From assembly GCA_002205965.3 (NCBI GenBank), contig NADL03000197.1:44805-108804 (forward strand): a stretch of DNA of 64,000 nt, read 5' to 3'. Positions 57,461-64,000 of this stretch are shown in pieces. The notes below the pieces were generated by a model. That model saw nothing but the letters and a program-made list of their open reading frames with translations, searched no databases and was not told the DNA's origin. The DNA is from Kappaphycus alvarezii (lineage: Eukaryota; Rhodophyta; Florideophyceae; Gigartinales; Solieriaceae). The first letter of the stretch is position 1; every line of letters starts with the position of its first letter. A program made the translations under genes and the position numbers.

Positions 57461-57494
57461 GAACGAGACGGGACGTTCGACCTAAGTCGGGGGG

Positions 57495-59022
57495 TGTTAG
57501 GCGCAGATTTTTTTTTGTCGCCGTCATCTACAGGCCTTAGTTTACTGTACTACCTATCCTTGTCCAAATTTGCTTATAGTTCCGGTCCTTCCTCGTCCTC
57601 CCTGAACCTCGCTTATCATTACCGCGGTCCTCCAAATTTACTTCCATTTTATCTAGATATTTTTACACTGTATCTACCCCTCTGAATCGATCCCGAATCA
57701 AGTTCTTTTTCCCTTTTTGCTTACCTCCTCCTCCAAATTCGTTTTTTTTGAGAAAAAGGGCGCAAATGCACTACTACAAAATCCCTTGCAGATTTATTTT
57801 ACCTATTCTAATCTATAGAACCTGCCCCGGGAGCCTATTTAAACACCTTTATTCCAAGTCTTAAACGCTCCCGATCATTTTGCTCAGCACTCCTGTCCCC
57901 CTACACACCCCGCTCACCCCTTTTACAGAAACATGACGTCAAATCGCCCCTCTGTCCCTATCTCCAAAAACCGCCCTTCCCGTCCCATCAATGGCCTTCG
58001 TCTCGCCGCCTACGGGCCAACCGATGCCGACGACTACATCCGGCGTCAAACAAAGAAGAAAATCATCGAGTTCGTTCGCCGCCTCTTCATAGAAGAAGAG
58101 GCGAGGGAGGTAAGTGAGGATGAGACTGAGAAAGTCGAGGAGGAGAGCGGGGAGTCCTTCGAGGAATGGTTAGCCCCTGAGCTAGTGTACGAGACTCAGG
58201 GGAAAGAGGATGAGGTTAAAGAGGAGGATGAGGTTGAAGAGAGGATGAGGATGAGGATGAGGATGAAGAGGATGAGGATGAGGATGAGGATGAGGATGAG
58301 GATGAGGATGAAGAGGAGGAAGAAGGATGACGAGGACGAGGACGAGTTGGAGGAGGGAAATGGGGGCATGGAAAGTGTTTTACTGGTGGGGCCTGGACTG
58401 GAGAGTATGGATCAAGTGGTGCCGACGCTGGAACCGGATGGAGATATCTTTAGTAGTTTAGATATCTCCCAGGAGGGAATAGAGAGCTGTGAGCCATTCG
58501 CAGATATTTGTGGGGACTGCTTGGACAGCATGGATATTTTAGAGGAGTTGTTTGGATCTGATTTAGAGAATGGGAAATAAGAGGACCTCATTGATTGTTA
58601 GTTTCTTAAGTATCTTTTGTTTAGAGTATATCATCCACACAAATTGTTTGTATGCATTTCCTGGTACCTTCTGTAGTTTTGTTCGGACTTTAGGGTAGCC
58701 AAAAGTCTATATAAGCTGAGTAAACCGCTTCCTCATGGAGAGGTCAAGCAAGTTGGCAGACAGCTTCAAGCTCAGTCCCAAATAGTTAGGAAGTTGAGAG
58801 TCAACTTCAGACCCAAGAAGCATTTATTTTACCCTAGTCACTAAGCATAGGTGGTAGACCCTGCCCCTTCCATACTTGCTTGTAGCCCATTCAACTGTCT
58901 TCCCTATACACTCCTTTTCGTTCGTTCAACTATACCACGGTAGCACTTTTGTCGCTTGCAACACCTCCTTCTTGGGGTGGTTGATTCTGAATATCTCTTC
59001 TCCCGACGATTTACCCCTATCA
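57495..59022 (+). repeat. 3' LTR of the gypsy element
   Basis: 1,528 bp, starting TGTTAGGCGCAG and ending CCCCTATCA. It is preceded by a short purine-rich stretch (AAGTCGGGGG) as a weak polypurine tract. It carries the most complete version of the embedded acidic frame. Confidence 0.93.
57933..58580 (+). CDS. Acidic protein encoded within the LTR
   Basis: 215 residues, ATG 57933, entirely inside the 3' LTR. Parts in order: a basic N-terminal segment (NRPSVPISKNRPSRPINGLR) with YGPTDADDYIRRQTKKK; an RRLFIEEE helix; a long Glu/Asp-rich region; a low-complexity stretch from a GATGAG repeat; and a conserved C terminus with MDQVVPTLEPDGDIFSSLDI, EPFADICGDCLDSMDILEEL and FGSDLENGK. The two conserved ends recur in all eight LTRs of the family in the window, on both strands. 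No known domain is recognised. The acidic hydrophobic tail is reminiscent of transcriptional activation segments, but that is speculation. LTRs rarely carry protein genes. Confidence 0.65.
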   Translation: MTSNRPSVPISKNRPSRPINGLRLAAYGPTDADDYIRRQTKKKIIEFVRRLFIEEEAREVSEDETEKVEEESGESFEEWLAPELVYETQGKEDEVKEEDEVEERMRMRMRMKRMRMRMRMRMRMRMKRRKKDDEDEDELEEGNGGMESVLLVGPGLESMDQVVPTLEPDGDIFSSLDISQEGIESCEPFADICGDCLDSMDILEELFGSDLENGK

Positions 59023-60351
59023 GTTTTCAAGACAACCGCATAGGTGATTGAACGATCTAGGCGGCCGAATTTCAGTAGCACGGAGACGGGTGAAAGGTCT
59101 GGGGGTGGAGCCATGGCAGATGCAGCCGATATGATTGTGGGAGGGGTAGGGGAAACATTGGCTGGAGCCGGGTAAGGTACAATAAAAGGGGCCAAGAAAG
59201 GGTGCAGACCAATCGGATTGAGGAATGTTCGGTGGAGGGAACTCTGAGGCAGCGGATGAAGAATGGGGAGGGCGACGGCACACAGAGGAATGTTGCTTGT
59301 AGAACAACATTGTCGGTGACGGAGCGGCTTTCGGAGGGTTTGCAGTTGGTTGCCCGTGTGTCCTTCATAGTAGGACGCAGGGGTCGTACCTATTGAGAGT
59401 GGAAATTACAATGCTAGCTCCGGCTTGCACTTTCCACTATACCAGATATTTTGGACATTCTCTTCTGCAATAATAAATGCAAACGCGAATTGTAGTCAGT
59501 CCTGACAGGTGAGAGAATGTAGGACTGCATCATTGTGCTTGAGCTCGGAACAGTATTACCTCACTGTGGAATCTCCGCGACAGCGGCTATGCGCGGTGAG
59601 GTGATTCAAGAGACGGTGAACAAAGGGAGTGGTGCCAATCGCAGAAGCCGTGGCAACCGTGCAAGGCGTCGATAAAAGGAAAATGGGAACAATGCCTGAG
59701 CTGGCTGCAACTAGTCCCGAAGAGAACGGAATATAGCTTTTGAGTTGTCACGGAACCCTGATTCTCAAAATACCCTTGCGAACTTTCTCGGTAAACAGCG
59801 GAGCACATGACTTGGTTGCAAAACTGTGGTCTGCAAAACCATAGTCCAAAGAGCTCCATATCGGATTAGTAAATAGAGTATCCAACCAACTAACATGGAA
59901 GTAAAGCTTCGTGGAAGTTCTACGCTTTAGCTTTTTTGCACTGCCATTTCTTGGTGAATTGCCGACCCAAACTTACTCTGTGATGACGGAGGTGAACAAG
60001 GAGGTAGCCCTGCCGATAACTGAAGATGCGGTATCGGTTTGCCTGTTTGCATTCGAAGCATGGCCTACCTGCCTGCAACCAGTACCAATTCTTTTTTCTT
60101 CGTACCAATTCTATCAGGCAACTCTTTTTCAGCTAGGTTGAACGGGAAAACAGGATAGAGAAATTATTTACATCGCTACGCAGATCTCCAGTAAGCTTCG
60201 GGCACTGAATGGGGCAGCCGCGCAGTTCTACTCCGATAGTTTTCGTTAATTGTAAATCTGAGGCTATTGGAGCTGGCAAGGGATGGGGCTAAGACATGGA
60301 GACTAGGTTTTAATGACATGGGCATATCTCCTCACTAGCGTGTACCGGTCT
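59023..60351. other. No supported gene; remnant LINE tail at the left edge
   Basis: 59,023-59,041 continues the family-A tail sequence (GTTTTCAAGACAACCGCAT), so the gypsy element inserted into or next to such a tail. The rest has short proline-rich minus-strand frames at 58,926-59,370 and others without a recognisable domain. Confidence 0.4.
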
Positions 60352-61166
60352 TTACCGGCGCCTGCGCGATGATTCCCTCTTCCATGACCTCATAGCTTCA
60401 TTGAAATCAGCCTTCATGTTCTTGATTTCCTGTTTTACGTCTCCGATTCTGTTCTTGTTTCTTGCCTTCTCTTGCCGATTGCAGAAACGAGTCTTTGGGC
60501 CTGCTGCAATTCCTCACGACATTGTGCAATTTCTCGCGCGCTTTTCACAAATGGCCCGCTCGGTTTCCCTCACCCTTTCCAGCTTCCCTTCATCTTCTGC
60601 TTTCCTGGTGGCATTATTATGAACTTCCTCGAGGTAGAGCCTCCCGCGGCTTTCCAAGAATTCGATGTCACGGACACATTCCGTTCCGCTGCGATGGCTA
60701 GGCTTCCCGATTCTAGATGCTGTCGCAGTTGGTTGATTCGCTCATCAAGTCCGTTAAGGGAAGTGATGCCGCTTACCAGATCCCTCTCGCGCTTTTTCAT
60801 GGAGTCATGAACGATGCCAGAGGACCTGCAGTCCATTATGATGGCCCTTTGCTCTTCCTTCTGTTTTCTCAATTGTGCTGAAAGCTGCGCCTTTTGACAG
60901 TCCAGCACCTTCAGTATTTTTCGAAGCTCGCGTGCTTTTTCTAGCGCGGCGTCGAAAGACGGGCGGGCGGCGTCGAAAACGGCACCGTCCTCGCCGACAA
61001 CCACATCGGCAACGTTCAGTGAGTGGAAGCACTGGTCCAGGACCTGCCGTTTGGCTGCCAGTGCTCGTCGAAGGCCTGCGATGCTTGGCTTGCGACTTGT
61101 GCTCGTAGCGGAAGTTCCATTGCTGGCAGAGGCGGAAGGAGAGCGGTCGATTCGATTAACCTGCAT
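60352..61166 (-). CDS. Putative host coiled-coil protein, frame offset in the 3' half
   Basis: Starts at ATG 61166 (MQVNRIDRSPS; context GCGAAAATGC); an in-frame ATG at 61283 would add 39 residues. The order is a Ser-rich N terminus, then long heptad-like helices: ALAAKRQVLDQCFHSLNVAD, ALEKARELRKILKVLDCQKA then QLSAQLRKQKEEQ, and later EEVHNNATRKAEDEGKLERV and IAQCREELQQAQRLVSAIGK, ending in RESSRRRR with TAA at 60,352. The later helices are in other frames: changes fall near 60,690, 60,535 and 60,435. These are either one-base assembly errors or decay. No family is recognised. Codon usage and composition differ from the surrounding repeats, and a nuclear gene of the host is the best guess. 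Confidence 0.5.
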
Positions 61167-61479
61167 TTTCGCTGGAGCAGTGTAAGCAATGAGCAAACTA
61201 GAGAATACTAGGTAAGGGGAGTGTGTTGTTAGCGTTACAAATAGGTGAAAGGTGAAGGAGAGAGTAGTGACGCTCGTGCACAAAGAGGCTTTGACTGAAG
61301 GTGACGGGTAGCAATCAAGTGGCCACTGACTGCTCTTTTACTGAGCCAAGCCGAGGTGGATGTTGCTTCACAGCCAACAAGTGGGTGGGAACAAGTGGGT
61401 GGGAAATGATCGAGAAGGACTTGTGGGCCATAAGCGTCTTGGATGGTGTGAAAAGTAGCTTGTGTCACTGATGGATAAT

Positions 61480-61612
61480 GGTCTTGACCGTTTCAATACG
61501 AAATTTTGAGCGGAAGCTGGTGAGAAGTCGGCCGAGCTGTCAAGGTCTTGACCGTTTCGCACTTCGGAACGGATTTTTGAGCGGAGGCTGATGAGACCTC
61601 GACAGAGCTGTG
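61480..61612. repeat. Two 64-bp tandem units upstream of the coiled-coil gene
   Basis: GGTCTTGACCGTTTC begins units at 61,480 and 61,544. Both continue through TTTTGAGCGGA and end near a GAGCTGT string. The distance to the gene start is about 315 bp. They could be upstream regulatory repeats. Otherwise 61,284-61,973 shows nothing. Confidence 0.6.
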
Positions 61613-61973
61613 ATAAACAATTCGCGCAACGTCTCTGCAGTTGGGACAGTTTGTCAGGGGAAGGGTTTTATATTAATGTAGTAGTGTAATCGATGTAGTT
61701 CTTAAATATTTGAAAAGTGCGGTTCGGATATCCCCCGGTGTGTATTATGCTATTTATATTAGTTGTTTTACTAAAAAATAGTATTTTCGAATTTATCACA
61801 GCGCGGGGGCGCAGTTTTCAGATGGACATGTCATATAGCGAGGATCCGACATCAGCACAGCCAGTAAGCAATCGGCGCCTTCTTGCCCCGGTACCAGTAG
61901 TCCTTTCTCCCGCCTAATTCCAGCCCATTATACCGATAGTTGTGATAGAGGTAAGTCGGGTTGTTTTACTGGA

Positions 61974-62045
61974 AGGGGAAAGGATTAGGTGTTTTACTGT
62001 TGGAAGATATGTCCGATCTATCCCATGGTTTTCCGGACAGCCACA
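61974..62045 (-). mobile_element. LINE 3' tail, family A
   Basis: On the plus strand: AAGGGGAAAGGATTAGGTG, then TTTTACTGTTGGAAG, CCGATCTATCCCATGG and GGACAGCCAC. This is the family-A tail read from its 3' end. Confidence 0.6.
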
Positions 62046-62073
62046 ATTTACTGCGAACACTTAGCTTTTATAC

Positions 62074-62143
62074 TACGCTCCGGTACAAATTTACTGGGTA
62101 CAAACCCACATATCTACCACAGTAAATTAACCCCCATTTTCAG
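62074..62143 (+). mobile_element. 70-bp LINE-tail micro-insertion
   Basis: Flanked by the 10-bp duplication GCTTTTATAC (62064-62073 and 62144-62153). It ends CCACAGTAAATTAACCCCCA plus TTTTCAG, the same tail as 6,610-6,667 but with 11 more bases at its 5' end (TACGCTCCGGT). Confidence 0.8.
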
Positions 62144-62286
62144 GCTTTTATACTTCAGTATGGTATTGGCAGCTATATCAATGCTTCCTAATTTACTGGC
62201 TGGCATCCCATCGACTTTCTGGTAGACTGATGGCAAAATAGGGTCTACTTGAATGGGCTGGTAGCGTATAGTTTTTCTATGGGAGA

Positions 62287-64000
62287 TGTTTTGTAAGAAT
62301 AGAAAATATTTTTACAAGTAGTAGAAAACTATTTAATTTATTTCCATATGGAATACCGTGATAAACATTTGTGGAACACTATTTTATCAGACCCAAAATT
62401 TGTATTTGCTGTGAATCGTCGAAAAATGATTTTATATATTTTCACTGGTCCATGTTGTATACTGTACTACATTTGAAGCAGTTTTTTGTCTGTCAGTTGT
62501 GTTTAAATCCTGTAGTTGCAATGACTGGAATTATGTTACTAACAACTTGTTAGTGGGATTAATGCTCACTTGGAGACTTATTCCATATGTATTTCTGGGC
62601 ATGAATTCGTTCTACATAATTATTATACTGTTGGAATCATTTATGTAGCGTTTCTGCTCTAATCTACGGTGTAAATAGTCATAAACGGTTAGAACATTTT
62701 AGCAAGTCTCGGGCCATCGAACTATCTCCGTCGATCAATAGACATTAGTTTCCTATTTTTTATTCTCAGTCTTATTAAGGTAATTTTATTATACATTTAT
62801 TTGTAATTATCCTTTTTGGATCTTCGTATTCATTTAGTTTTTGCAGTTATGGATTCAGCTCGCATTATTCTCCTTCAAGTCCGAAATTCCCTTGGGATCT
62901 CCTGAAAGCTCTATGGACGGATGGTGAAGGTTGCTAAGAAAAGTATTTTTGGTGCTGTTCAAAAATGGGAATCTTTCCATGCTTTATTGCGTGTTTCAAA
63001 TTCTAATAAGGTTCTAAGGCGAGGCGGTACAAGGTCTGGTTATTCAATCCCAATTATACGGAGGAGCTCGTAACATTTGCAAGAAAATTCCAGACGGAGA
63101 AACTTAATCTGAAATTGGTGCCTTAGCGATTGCTAACGCTATTCATAAGGTGGATCTTCTATTACCAATATGATATACATTCCAAAAATTCCTAGATCTA
63201 TTACACACTTCTCGAGGCGATTATGAGTCTTTAAAATTTTCGAATCACGGTTTGGTGCAGAAATTTCCATATTCCATTCATGTACTGGTTCTTCGAAATC
63301 AGCTGAAAGCAATGGAATTAATCTTGCTTTTAGAAAATTCGAAAATGAATTCCCATCAGCGCGTATCTATCCTTACTGCAGCACTGACTAAGCCGACGAA
63401 GAAACAAGTATGGAGAAAGGAAAAAGTCCCGAATTAAGTAAATATTCCGAAATATCATTACCTAATTGGGCATGTGATAAGCCTCAGAACTCAAATAAAA
63501 TCCATCGAAATTCACAGGATTATATATCATCATATCAATCAAAATATTTCACTTCAAGAAAATAAACCATCTAGGAATAATATGGAGCATAAACTACCCC
63601 AAACATTTGCTGCACTCAAGGCAAAATCTACTTGTCACCGATGTGGACAAATTGGACATTGGGCCTAGAAAAAGATAAGTGCGAAGATAAGAAAATTTAT
63701 TTTAAAGATTCTTCATCTAAATTTGAAAACATGGAAAATTTTAAACATAAAAAGATCCTGGTTGCCTAAAATCTCACTAACATTTCACGTGGCTAAAACA
63801 GTACCTGATTCCAATCGAAAGAATTCTACCAGGTCCATTGCTTGACGATGGAGCACCTCACAGTGGGATAGGTATTATTGAAATAAGAAACCTTCTAAAT
63901 ATATTATTAGTCAGCTCGAAATGAGTGCATGAAAGGGACTTGGGCCAATCGTAAGTCCCAAGCGTTCCAGTCGATCACTTCGCTTAAGGTAAGTATTGCG
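62287..64000 (+). mobile_element. Ty1/copia-type element, left part (runs off the window)
   Basis: A fossil. The left LTR spans about 62,287-62,850, homologous to the solo LTR at 38,160. A gag-like region starts at about 62,849 (MDSARIILLQVR) and reaches a zinc knuckle near 63,635 (CHRCGQIGHWA), followed near 63,845 by a protease-like LLDDGAPHSGIG segment. That order is typical of Ty1/copia. The visible part is broken in several places. The remainder, including reverse transcriptase, would lie beyond 64,000. Confidence 0.65.

Larger units (their letters stand above)
49944..59022 (+). mobile_element. Full-length Ty3/gypsy-type LTR retrotransposon
   Basis: A fossil element of about 9.1 kb. LTRs at 49,944-51,489 and 57,495-59,022 have TG...CA ends and differ by only a handful of substitutions plus repeat-length changes, so insertion looks recent. 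Internal order is gag, protease, reverse transcriptase, RNase H, integrase, which is the Ty3/gypsy order. Gag looks whole. The pol region is broken, with roughly half a dozen breaks, so the copy is not autonomous. No matching 5-bp target duplication is seen (ATCTG on the left, GTTTT on the right). Its right flank lies in a family-A LINE tail. It is the only complete-length member in the window beside six solo LTRs. Confidence 0.93.

Noticed and set aside
59023-59400. Pro-rich minus-strand frames next to the gypsy element as a host gene
   Set aside because: Three overlapping frames are open at once, typical of composition rather than coding, and no motif was recognised.
1-64000. tRNA, rRNA or CRISPR features
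   Set aside because: No cloverleaf-like A and B box pairs, rRNA core sequences or regularly spaced repeat-spacer arrays were noticed by eye. A tool such as tRNAscan-SE could overturn this for tRNAs.

Overview
This looks like a repeat-dense, gene-poor stretch of a eukaryotic nuclear genome. No rRNA, tRNA, CRISPR array or bacterial-type operon was seen. Most of the readable coding capacity belongs to retroelements: LINE-type reverse transcriptases, one complete-length Ty3/gypsy element with solo LTRs of the same family, and a Ty1/copia element cut by the right edge. A partial gene at the left edge (1-704, minus) resembles the DUF1995 family of photosynthetic organisms and has a transit-peptide-like N terminus. 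That hints at an alga, perhaps a repeat-rich red alga, but the sequence alone does not settle the organism.

The main architecture is a large direct duplication. About 890-19,597 is homologous, in the same order and strand, to about 25,535-43,968. Each unit carries, left to right: a repeat block, a gene for a ubiquitin-specific-protease-like protein (USP-like) with substituted catalytic residues, LINE fragments, a second 5'-truncated copy of the USP-like gene, and an AT-rich tail without genes. Because the units are homologous, insertions present in only one of them can be read against an empty site in the other. This reveals several LINE insertions, five solo LTRs and some very short LINE 3'-tail insertions, many with clean target-site duplications.

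Region by region: 1-704 host-like gene; 890-19,597 duplication unit 1, with a nested minus-strand LINE (6,857-10,261) and solo LTRs at 7,542, 10,514 and 14,793; 19,598-25,534 spacer with an unassigned GC-rich patch and LINE pieces; 25,535-43,968 unit 2, with a LINE at 25,967-29,449 whose catalytic motif is split by a solo LTR, and another solo LTR at 36,537; 43,969-47,134 AT-rich with no gene; 47,135-48,602 solo LTR; 49,944-59,022 the Ty3/gypsy element with 1.5-kb LTRs; 60,352-61,166 a putative host coiled-coil gene; 62,287-64,000 the start of a Ty1/copia element.

Two features stand out as possibly undescribed. One is the multi-copy USP-like gene, whose product keeps a recognisable USP fold pattern but has Ser at the catalytic Cys position and Lys at the catalytic His position. 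The other is a conserved acidic protein encoded inside the LTR itself of the gypsy family, recognisable in all eight LTRs of the window. Several LINE lineages also share a common 3'-terminal signature. Many frames, including the two host-like genes, are offset by single bases at short runs, so uncorrected assembly indels remain a serious alternative to genuine decay.
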